Assembly (NCBI GenBank): GCA_009784445.1
Contig: WRBQ01000019.1
Coordinates: 1 to 35,911, forward strand
Length of the DNA stretch: 35,911 nt
Reading direction: 5' to 3'
Source: Oscillospiraceae bacterium
GTDB taxonomy: Bacteria; Bacillota; Clostridia; Oscillospirales; Acutalibacteraceae
Both the position numbers and the translations under genes were made by a program. Positions 1 through 5,809 of the stretch are shown here, piece after piece; within the stretch, counting starts at the first letter, position 1; each line of letters opens with the position of its first letter. The notes under the pieces are model-generated. The model was not told the origin of the DNA. It worked only from the letters and a program-made list of their open reading frames with translations, and ran no database searches.

Positions 1-287
1 GAGTTGTCTTTCGCAACGGGCACATAGCAACCCGCCGTCACGTTTTGCGCAGCGGTGACAATTTGCACTTGCTCGCTGCCCACGTCGATTTGGCACACCC
101 ACAGGCGGTCGCTGTCGGCGTGGCGTTCGATAGCTGTGACCAAGCCAACCACGATGTTTTGCAGCTGGCTTCCCTCTTGCTCAAAGGCCTCAACTTTTGA
201 GCCGCTCATGGTCATGGCATCGGCGAATTCTTTATCTGAGCAATCGAGTGCAATATAATCTTGCATCCATTTTTTCGATAATTTCAT
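1..287 (-). CDS. pheT: Phenylalanine--tRNA ligase beta subunit, N-terminal part (cut by window edge)
   Basis: The reading frame starts at an ATG at 287 and runs off the left edge without a stop, giving about 95 residues. The first residues (MKLSKKWMQDYIAL) and the following stretch with GSKVEAFE and ADSDRLWVCQIDVG are typical of the PheT N-terminus, which leads into the EMAP-II-like tRNA-binding domain. PheT pairs with PheS to form the heterotetrameric enzyme that charges tRNA-Phe in the cytoplasm. A strong SD (AGGAGG, minus strand, 295-300) sits at the very end of pheS, and only about a dozen bases separate the pheS stop from the pheT start, so the two are surely co-transcribed. Only the domain order beyond residue 95 is unseen. 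Confidence 0.93.
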   Translation of the reverse strand, partial: MKLSKKWMQDYIALDCSDKEFADAMTMSGSKVEAFEQEGSQLQNIVVGLVTAIERHADSDRLWVCQIDVGSEQVQIVTAAQNVTAGCYVPVAKDN

Positions 288-299
288 CTCATATCCTCC

Positions 300-1319
300 T
301 TAAAACTGGCTCAAGAAGCGCAGGTCATTTTCAAATAGCAGGCGAATGTCATCAATGCGAAAGCGCGTCATGGTGATGCGATCGAGGCCCATGCCAAAGG
401 CAAAGCCGCTGTAGACTTCCGGGTCAATGCCGCCGCGGCGCAGCACCTCGGGATGCACCATGCCACAGCCCAGCAGTTCAATCCAGCCTTCGCCTTTGCA
501 TAGGCCGCAGCCGCTGCCGCCGCAACGGAAGCAGCTCACATCCACCTCGCAGCTGGGCTCGGTGAAGGGAAAATGGTGCGGGCGAAAACGCGTTTGTGTG
601 GCCTCGCCAAACAGCCGCTTGCACATCAGGTCAAGGGTATGTTTGAGATTCGCCATGGTCACGCCTTTGTCTACCACCAAGCCTTCAATCTGGTGAAACA
701 CCGGCGAGTGCGTGGCGTCAAGATTGTCTTGGCGATATACCCGCCCCGGCGCAATGATGCGAATGGGCGGTGCATTTTCTTCCATGTAGCGTATTTGCAC
801 CGGCGACGTTTGCGTGCGCAGCAGCATGCGCTCGGTGATATAAAACGTGTCATGTGTGTCACGCGCGGGGTGACCAGGCGGCAGGCTGAGTGCCTCAAAG
901 TTGTAGTAGTCCCACTCTACCTCGGGGCCTGTGGCAATGCTAAAGCCCATGCCCAGAAAAATCTCCTTGATCTCATCTTGCACGATGCTCAGCGGATGCT
1001 TGTGCCCCACCGTGCGCTGTGTGCCCGGTATGGTGATGTCAATTTTTTCGCCGGCCATGCGTGCTTGCAGCTCCACTTGTTTGAGCGCAGCGCCACGACT
1101 TTCCAGTGCGGCCTCTAGGTCGCTGCGCACTTCGTTGGCCAGCTGACCCATCACGGGGCGTTCTTCGGCGCTGAGCTTGCCCATCTGCTTGAGAATGGCC
1201 GTTAGCTCGCCCTTTTTGCCTAGGTAGTTCACGCGCACGGTTTCGAGTTCCTGCGTGCTTGCACACGCGGCAATGCGCTGCGTTGCTTGTTGCTGAAGTT
1301 CAAGTAATTGCTCTTTCAT
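300..1319 (-). CDS. pheS: Phenylalanine--tRNA ligase alpha subunit
   Basis: PheS of 339 residues, the usual size. It has an N-terminal helical tRNA-binding arm (about 1-90), then the class II aminoacyl-tRNA synthetase core with QTSPVQIRYM, a cysteine-rich segment CFRCGGSGCGLCKGEGW and the class II motif 3 GFAFGMGLDRI (305-315). It forms Phe-AMP and transfers Phe to tRNA-Phe together with PheT. The frame is open for 14 more codons upstream to 1361, but those codons read through an intergenic repeat. I choose ATG 1319 because it has an AAAGGA SD (1327-1332) with a 7-nt gap, and MKEQLLELQQQ is a normal PheS start. The SD belongs to the end of the repeat. No T-box leader is visible upstream. Confidence 0.96.
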   Translation of the reverse strand: MKEQLLELQQQATQRIAACASTQELETVRVNYLGKKGELTAILKQMGKLSAEERPVMGQLANEVRSDLEAALESRGAALKQVELQARMAGEKIDITIPGTQRTVGHKHPLSIVQDEIKEIFLGMGFSIATGPEVEWDYYNFEALSLPPGHPARDTHDTFYITERMLLRTQTSPVQIRYMEENAPPIRIIAPGRVYRQDNLDATHSPVFHQIEGLVVDKGVTMANLKHTLDLMCKRLFGEATQTRFRPHHFPFTEPSCEVDVSCFRCGGSGCGLCKGEGWIELLGCGMVHPEVLRRGGIDPEVYSGFAFGMGLDRITMTRFRIDDIRLLFENDLRFLSQF

Positions 1320-1326
1320 GATTATT

Positions 1327-1386
1327 TCCTTTCTTGTTCTTTTTTGCAAAAAAAGAACCAAAAAAACCTATGCCGCTTCGCGGTGG
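1327..1386 (-). repeat. AT-palindrome / SD-bearing repeat, copy 1 (upstream of pheS)
   Basis: Read on the minus strand it runs CCGCGAAGCGG, then CATAGGTTTTTTTGG, then a near-perfect palindrome of GTTC, a T run, GC, an A run and GAAC (1336-1358), then AAGAAAGGA. The last AAAGGA is the SD of pheS. Related copies are at 12052-12100, 24673-24720 and 30942-31000, with partial copies at 31088-31105 and 35233-35255. It fills the gap between the hydrolase stop and pheS. Confidence 0.85.
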
Positions 1387-1390
1387 TAAT

Positions 1391-2053
1391 TTATTGTTGT
1401 GATAAAAATGGCGAGATTGCGTGGTAGAGTTTCTCGCTGTGCAGCACGTAGCTCACGTGGTTTTCGCCTTCTAAGATTTTCAGCGTGCTGCCCGGGATGC
1501 TCTGCGCAATCAGCTCGGTGTGGGCGTTGCTCACCACATCCTTGCTGCCTGCAAGCACCAGCGTTGGTGTGGTGATTGTACCCAGCTGCGCGGCGGTGAT
1601 GTTCGGCTGGTTGAGCATGAGCCTGAACTTGCGGCTGCGGGTGAAGAAAAACACGGTGTTCATCGCCAACCGCCATTGCCATTTCACCGCCCGGGGCGAC
1701 AAATTTGCCCCAATGGCAATCAGCTTGCCCAGCATGTCGGGGTATTTCATCGCAAGCAGAAGCCCAATAATCCCGCCATCGCTAAAGCCCAGCAGCACAG
1801 GCTTTTCGAGCTTCAGCTCCCGCACAAAGGCGGCCACATCTTCCATCATGTCGGCGTAGTTAAGCACTTTGACTTTGCTGCTTTTGCCATGGTCGCGGCT
1901 GTCGATGGCATACACCGTGTAGTGCGGTGCAAGCTGGCGGGTCAGCACATCAAAAATGCCGCTGTTTTCGCTGTTGCCATGCAGCAAAATAATCGCGGGT
2001 CCCTGCCCGATTTTCTCGTAATACAGCGAAACATCGCCGTGTTGAAATGTCAT
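1391..2053 (-). CDS. Alpha/beta-fold hydrolase
   Basis: A 220-residue alpha/beta hydrolase, single domain, no signal peptide. Visible elements are the oxyanion-hole HGN at 25-27, the nucleophile elbow GFSDGG with Ser91, the acid in LVLAGSKD (Asp172) and the late His199 in EGENHVSYV, so a complete Ser-Asp-His triad. The substrate cannot be told from sequence; the family includes esterases, lipases and C-C hydrolases. The ATG at 2053 follows a GGAGA SD with about 6 nt. It lies between fhs and pheS on the same strand, separated by repeats on both sides, so it may be co-transcribed without a shared function. Confidence 0.88.
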   Translation of the reverse strand: MTFQHGDVSLYYEKIGQGPAIILLHGNSENSGIFDVLTRQLAPHYTVYAIDSRDHGKSSKVKVLNYADMMEDVAAFVRELKLEKPVLLGFSDGGIIGLLLAMKYPDMLGKLIAIGANLSPRAVKWQWRLAMNTVFFFTRSRKFRLMLNQPNITAAQLGTITTPTLVLAGSKDVVSNAHTELIAQSIPGSTLKILEGENHVSYVLHSEKLYHAISPFLSQQ

Positions 2054-2071
2054 GCTGGTCTCCTATAGTCC

Positions 2072-2095
2072 GGGTGGCGTAATCGCCACCCCTAC
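2072..2095 (-). repeat. REP-like palindrome, copy 1
   Basis: Stem GGGTGGCG (2072-2079), loop TAAT, stem CGCCACCC (2084-2091), followed by CTAC (2092-2095), which is a GTAG foot on the minus strand. It is paired in opposite orientation with the copy at 2135-2158. It lies in the fhs-hydrolase gap. Confidence 0.85.
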
Positions 2096-2134
2096 TGTTG
2101 CGGCTTGATGCAACGTTTCGGGTAATCTCCACCT

Positions 2135-2158
2135 GTAGGGGCGGCGATTACGCTGCCC
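2135..2158 (+). repeat. REP-like palindrome, copy 2
   Basis: GTAG foot (2135-2138) followed by stem GGGCGGCG (2139-2146), loop ATTA, stem CGCTGCCC (2151-2158), with one G-U type pair. Together with copy 1 it makes an inverted pair with the GTAG feet facing inward, about 40 bp apart. Confidence 0.85.
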
Positions 2159-2176
2159 GAAGCTTCAATATCACAA

Positions 2177-3802
2177 TCAAAACAGCCCCGTAATCGCGCC
2201 ATTGTCGTCAATATCCATGCGGTTGGCAGCGGGTGTTTTGGGCAAGCCAGGCATGGTCATGATGTCACCTGTATAGGCCACCACAAAACCTGCACCTGCG
2301 CTGACGGTTACGTCACGCACGGTGATGGTGTGCCCGCGTGGGCTGCCGAGCTTGCTGGGATCATCGCTGAGCGATGCAGGCGTTTTTGCCACACAAACCG
2401 GCAGGTGATCATAGCCCAGCTCAACCAATCGCTTGAGCGATTTCTCCGCCGCAGGGGTGAACTGCACGCCTTCTGCACGATACATTGCGGCGGCAATTTT
2501 GTGCAGCTTTTGCTTAATGCTATCTTCTAGATCATACAGCGGTGCGTAGTTTGCGGGCTGCTCGCAGGCTTCAATCACCAGCTGTGCGAGTTCTTCGCCG
2601 CCTGCGCCGCCGTGGGCGAAGACTTCGCATAGCGCAATCGGCACTGGGCAATGCTCACGCAAAAAGGCGATCTCTTCGTCTGTGTCGTCCGCGAATTTAT
2701 TCAGCGCAACCACCACCGGCAGGCCGAACTTCTGCATGTTTTCCACGTGCGTTTGCAGGTTGGGGTAGCCCGCAGCCAAATCGCCGTCACCGTTATGTTT
2801 TAGCGCACGCACGGTGGCCACAATCACCACACAACTTGGTGCAAAGTCACCCGCGCGGCATTTGATGTGCAAAAACTTTTCTGCGCCAAGGTCGCTGCCA
2901 AAGCCTGCCTCGGTGATGGCGTAATCGCCTAGCTTCAGCGCGAGTTTAGTGGCACGCAGGCTGTTGCAGCCATGCGCGATGTTCGCAAATGGCCCGCCGT
3001 GCATCAGTGCAGGCGAATTCTCCAAGGTTTGCACCAGATTGGGGTTCAGCGCGTCCTTCAGTAGCAGCGTCATTGCGCCGCACACGCCTAGGTTACGGGC
3101 AAACACGGGTTTGTTGTCATAGGTATAAGCCACCAGCATGCGCTCCAGCCGGGCACGCAAGTCGGCGCGATCCTCTGCCAAGCACAAAATCGCCATGACT
3201 TCGCTGGCCACGGTGATGTGGAAATGATCCTCACGCGGCACACCGTTGATACGCCCGCCCAAGCCGATGTTGATGTTGCGCAGGGCACGGTCGTTCATGT
3301 CTAAGCAACGCTTGAACATAATCTGCCGCGGGTCAATGTCCAGTGTGTTGCCCTGCTGCAAGCTGTTGTCAATTGCTGCACACAGCAGGTTGTTCGCCGA
3401 GGTAATGGCATGCATGTCGCCGGTGAAATGCAGGTTGATGTCCTCCATGGGCACCACTTGTGCATAGCCGCCGCCGGCCGCCCCGCCCTTGATGCCGAAC
3501 ACCGGCCCCAGGCTTGGCTCGCGCAGTGCGATCACCGCGCGTTTGCCCAAGCGTTGCATGGCTTGTCCAAGGCCAACCGTGACGGTCGTTTTGCCTTCAC
3601 CTGCGGGTGTTGGGTTAATGGCTGTGACCAGCACGAGCTTGCCGTTGGCTTTCGCGGCCGTTTTGGCAAACAGTGCATGGCTAAGCTTGGCCTTGTGCCG
3701 GCCATAGAGTTCCAGGTCATCTTCAGCAAGCCCAAGCTGCGCCGCCACTTGAGTGATCGGCTGCATCTTCGCCGCCTGCGCGATATCAACATCACTAAAC
3801 AT
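2177..3802 (-). CDS. fhs: Formate--tetrahydrofolate ligase
   Basis: ATP-dependent formation of 10-formyl-tetrahydrofolate from formate and THF, a cytoplasmic step of one-carbon metabolism and, in acetogens, of the methyl branch of the Wood-Ljungdahl pathway. The 541 residues are close to the usual 550-560. The ATP-binding loop PTPAGEGKT is at 64-72, followed by the typical [34 protein letters not shown] and the C-terminal VSAGAGFVV and [14 protein letters not shown] segments are also Fhs-specific (given here as separate landmarks). The ATG at 3802 follows a TTGGAGGA SD. A near-consensus promoter lies just upstream (3832-3860), so this gene probably heads the fhs-hydrolase-pheS-pheT transcript. 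No other Wood-Ljungdahl gene is in the window, so acetogenesis cannot be inferred. Confidence 0.96.
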   Translation of the reverse strand: MFSDVDIAQAAKMQPITQVAAQLGLAEDDLELYGRHKAKLSHALFAKTAAKANGKLVLVTAINPTPAGEGKTTVTVGLGQAMQRLGKRAVIALREPSLGPVFGIKGGAAGGGYAQVVPMEDINLHFTGDMHAITSANNLLCAAIDNSLQQGNTLDIDPRQIMFKRCLDMNDRALRNINIGLGGRINGVPREDHFHITVASEVMAILCLAEDRADLRARLERMLVAYTYDNKPVFARNLGVCGAMTLLLKDALNPNLVQTLENSPALMHGGPFANIAHGCNSLRATKLALKLGDYAITEAGFGSDLGAEKFLHIKCRAGDFAPSCVVIVATVRALKHNGDGDLAAGYPNLQTHVENMQKFGLPVVVALNKFADDTDEEIAFLREHCPVPIALCEVFAHGGAGGEELAQLVIEACEQPANYAPLYDLEDSIKQKLHKIAAAMYRAEGVQFTPAAEKSLKRLVELGYDHLPVCVAKTPASLSDDPSKLGSPRGHTITVRDVTVSAGAGFVVAYTGDIMTMPGLPKTPAANRMDIDDNGAITGLF

Positions 3803-3831
3803 AACAGTCCTCCAAATTAAAACTAGCTTCT

Positions 3832-3860
3832 ATTATACATCGTTGCAAGAAAAATTGCAA
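3832..3860 (-). promoter_or_regulatory. Sigma-A type promoter for fhs
   Basis: On the minus strand TTGCAA (3860-3855), a 17-bp spacer and TATAAT (3837-3832). The expected transcription start is about 3825, giving a leader of some 22 nt that contains the fhs SD. Confidence 0.75.
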
Positions 3861-3881
3861 GCCCCCATTTGCAATTAAAAA

Positions 3882-3909
3882 CAGGCGGATTGCTCCGCCT
3901 GAAAAATTG
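3882..3909 (-). terminator. Intrinsic terminator of the coiled-coil gene
   Basis: Stem CAGGCGGA/TCCGCCTG (3882-3889 with 3894-3901), loop TTGC. On the minus strand it is followed by TTTTTAATT, a U tract for the gene at 3912-4325. On the plus strand it is followed by AAAAATT, so it mainly works leftward. It also isolates the fhs promoter. Confidence 0.75.
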
Positions 3910-3911
3910 TG

Positions 3912-4325
3912 TTATGCTGAGTGCACATCTTCTCGCACAAGCTGCGAAAGTGAGGGCGATATCCATTCGCTCCATTCAAGGATTTGATTGGTGGTTTCGC
4001 GCGTGATTATCGCTTCGTCTTTCAGCTCAACGATGTCTTCTTTAATCTCCACGATATCTGTTTTGATTTCGACGATGTCTTCTCGGATTTCGACGATGTC
4101 TTCTTCAATTTGACTCAACCGCCCATAGATACCGCCCAGTTGCTCGTCAATACCGTCTAGCCGCTCGTCGATACCGTCCAGCCGTCCATCGATACCGTCC
4201 AGTCGTCCATCGATACCGTCCAGTCGTCCATCGATACCATCTAGCCGCTGTGTCAGGCGTTTATCCATGCTCGCCATGTCCGTGCCTAGTTGTGCAATTG
4301 CTGCTAAAATTTTCTCTTCGTTCAT
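3912..4325 (-). CDS. Heptad-repeat coiled-coil protein, function unknown
   Basis: A 137-residue soluble protein dominated by perfect 7-residue repeats: five copies of RLDGID(G/E) at about 27-61, a degenerate QLGGIYG, then four copies of DIVEI(K/R)x at about 76-103. Together they predict one long parallel coiled coil, with a short non-repeat tail containing ILEWSEW. No membrane segment or catalytic motif is visible. The ATG at 4346 (seven codons longer) is also in frame, but the predicted transcription start is near 4349, so it would have almost no leader. The ATG at 4325 has a G-rich SD-like GGGGGG about 4 nt upstream, and I prefer it weakly. The gene stands alone between its own promoter and terminator. 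Similar repetitive coiled-coil proteins occur widely without assigned roles. Confidence 0.75.
   Translation of the reverse strand: MNEEKILAAIAQLGTDMASMDKRLTQRLDGIDGRLDGIDGRLDGIDGRLDGIDERLDGIDEQLGGIYGRLSQIEEDIVEIREDIVEIKTDIVEIKEDIVELKDEAIITRETTNQILEWSEWISPSLSQLVREDVHSA
4143..4247 (-). repeat. 21-bp tandem repeats coding RLDGID(G/E) heptads
   Basis: Five near-identical 21-bp units inside the coiled-coil gene, differing by a few substitutions (for example CCATCGATACC and CGTCGATACC variants on the plus strand). The unit is a multiple of three, so copy-number change would keep the frame. Confidence 0.85.
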
Positions 4326-4355
4326 TTTGCCGCCCCCCACATTCAATGTCCTACC

Positions 4356-4384
4356 AGTATACTATGTCACAAGCCGGTTGTCAA
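4356..4384 (-). promoter_or_regulatory. Sigma-A promoter of the coiled-coil gene
   Basis: On the minus strand TTGACA (4384-4379), a 17-bp spacer and TATACT (4361-4356). The predicted start of transcription is near 4349. It is divergent from the tgt promoter, with about 30 bp between the two -35 boxes. Confidence 0.8.
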
Positions 4385-4413
4385 GTCTTTTGGTGCAAAA
4401 AATATTCTGGCAT

Positions 4414-4442
4414 TTGACAAGCCCGCGCGCTCGTGCTATAAT
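4414..4442 (+). promoter_or_regulatory. Consensus sigma-A promoter of tgt
   Basis: A perfect TTGACA (4414-4419), a 17-bp spacer and a perfect TATAAT (4437-4442). The -10 box ends only 6 bases before the tgt ATG at 4449, so transcription would begin at or next to the start codon. Confidence 0.85.
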
Positions 4443-4448
4443 AATATA

Positions 4449-5561
4449 ATGTTTAATCTAACCGCAACCGAAAACCGCGCCCGCGCAGGCGTGCTGCAAA
4501 CCCCGCATGGCGACATTCAAACGCCGTGTTTTATGAACGTGGCCACCGGCGGTGCCATCAAAGGCGCGGTGAGCGCACATGACATGGCCGACCAACTGCA
4601 CACCCAAGTAATGCTCTGTAACACCTATCACCTGCATGTGCGCCCGGGCGACGAACTCGTGCGCGACATGGGCGGTCTGCACAACTTCACCGGCTGGCAA
4701 GGGCCAATTCTTACCGATAGCGGCGGCTTTCAGGTGTTTAGTCTGGCTAAGCTGCGCAACATCAAGGAAGAAGGCGTGACGTTCGCCAGTCACGTGAACG
4801 GTGCGCGCATTTTTATGGGTCCCGAAGAAAGCATGCGCATTCAGCACAATCTGGGCAGCGACATCATCATGGCCTTTGACGAATGCGTGGCCAACCCCGC
4901 TGAGTACGCCTATGTGGAGGCTTCGTGTGCGCGCACTACTCGCTGGCTTATTCGTTGCATGGAAGAACTTGCAAGACTGGAATCATCTCAGGCGCTTTTT
5001 GGTATTAATCAGGGCGGAACATACGAAGACTTGCGCGTTGCACACATGCAGGAAATTGCAGCACTTGACCTGCCGGGTTATGCCATTGGCGGGCTTGCGG
5101 TGGGCGAGCCCAAAGAAGAAATGTATCGCATTGTAGCAGCGGTTGAGCCGCACATGCCGCAGCACAAGCCGCGTTATCTGATGGGTGTGGGTACGCCGGG
5201 CAACTTGCTGGAGGCCGTGCGCTTGGGCATCGACATGTTTGACTGCGTGATGCCAAGCAGAAACGCCCGCCATGGTCATCTGTTCACCTGGCAGGGCGTG
5301 GTTAATCTCAACAACAAAAAATATGCGCAGGACAAGCAGCCCATTGACCCCACTTGTGCCTGCTCCACTTGCACGCGCTACAGCCGTGCGTATCTGCGGC
5401 ACTTGCTGAAAAGCGGCGAAGGCTTGGCGCAACGCCTGCTGGTGATGCACAACCTGCATTTTTACAACACGTTGATGCAGCACATGCGCCAGCACATTGC
5501 GCAAGGCACATTTGCGCAATTTCATGCGCAGCATGTGGATGTGCTAGATAGACGTGTATAA
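4449..5561 (+). CDS. tgt: tRNA-guanine (queuine) transglycosylase
   Basis: Swaps guanine-34 of GU(N) anticodon tRNAs for the queuosine precursor preQ1. The 370 residues match the family size. Catalytic aspartates are visible as LTDSGGFQ (Asp90, general acid/base) and FDCVMPSRNARHG (Asp265, nucleophile). The zinc site is CACSTC (Cys303, Cys305, Cys308) plus His334, with the C-x-C-x2-C-x25-H spacing of the family. The N-terminus MFNLTATENRARAGVLQTPHG aligns with other Tgt proteins without extra residues, so ATG 4449 is the natural start. There is no SD: the bases before it are the -10 box. No queA or preQ1 synthesis gene is nearby. Confidence 0.95.
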   Translation: MFNLTATENRARAGVLQTPHGDIQTPCFMNVATGGAIKGAVSAHDMADQLHTQVMLCNTYHLHVRPGDELVRDMGGLHNFTGWQGPILTDSGGFQVFSLAKLRNIKEEGVTFASHVNGARIFMGPEESMRIQHNLGSDIIMAFDECVANPAEYAYVEASCARTTRWLIRCMEELARLESSQALFGINQGGTYEDLRVAHMQEIAALDLPGYAIGGLAVGEPKEEMYRIVAAVEPHMPQHKPRYLMGVGTPGNLLEAVRLGIDMFDCVMPSRNARHGHLFTWQGVVNLNNKKYAQDKQPIDPTCACSTCTRYSRAYLRHLLKSGEGLAQRLLVMHNLHFYNTLMQHMRQHIAQGTFAQFHAQHVDVLDRRV

Positions 5562-5570
5562 TTTTTATGT

Positions 5571-5646
5571 GGCTGGAATAGAACACAGCGAAGCGACCAA
5601 GCCCCACCGCAGGTGGCAGCGAAGCGACCGAGCCGCACCGCAGGTG
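5571..5646 (+). repeat. CGAAGCG / CACCGCAGGTG repeat, two adjacent copies
   Basis: The first copy runs GGCTGGAATAGAACACAGCG, AAGCGACC, AAGCCCCACCGCAGGTGG (5571-5616); the second is CAGCGAAGCGACCGAGC, CGCACCGCAGGTG (5617-5646). The same module recurs at 31014-31090 and 35199-35236 on the plus strand and at 9763-9800 in inverse orientation, and a relative lies at 11984-12050. CCACCTGCGGTGG can fold on itself. It lies between tgt and the small peptide gene. Confidence 0.85.
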
Positions 5647-5739
5647 CTACATCCAGAGGACGCCTAGCAACACAAAATAGGCGAAATACTGAATGCCCAG
5701 CCAAATCCATTCCCAAATTTGCGCAAAGAACTCGATCAT
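5647..5739 (-). CDS. 30-residue tryptophan-rich membrane peptide
   Basis: A very short frame, starting MIEFFAQIWEW and ending VLLGVLWM, with four tryptophans and a continuous hydrophobic helix from about residue 8 to the end: enough for one membrane span. It is supported by expression signals: an SD GGGAGG (5749-5754) with a 9-nt gap to ATG 5739, and a promoter TTGACA-17-TATACT at 5768-5796. The stop is TAG at 5647. It is convergent with tgt and divergent from recJ, and its promoter sits in the recJ leader. Small hydrophobic peptides like this include type I toxins and regulators of membrane enzymes, but I do not recognise the family. The ATG is also in frame with a longer open frame to 5985, which I reject because it is antisense to recJ. 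Confidence 0.65.
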   Translation of the reverse strand: MIEFFAQIWEWIWLGIQYFAYFVLLGVLWM

Positions 5740-5767
5740 AATGAAGATCCTCCCTGCTTTTTCACCA

Positions 5768-5796
5768 AGTATACCACACGGTTCACAGTTTGTCAA
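5768..5796 (-). promoter_or_regulatory. Sigma-A promoter of the small membrane peptide
   Basis: On the minus strand TTGACA (5796-5791), a 17-bp spacer and TATACT (5773-5768); predicted start near 5761, leader about 22 nt. It ends only 14 bases before the recJ ATG and points away from it. Confidence 0.75.
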
Positions 5797-5809
5797 CAAG
5801 GAGATTGCC

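Noticed and set aside
1320-1390. T-box riboswitch or attenuator ahead of pheS
   Set aside because: The gap to the hydrolase is only about 70 bp and is filled by the AT-palindrome repeat; no T-box core (TGGNACC-like) or specifier structure is present.
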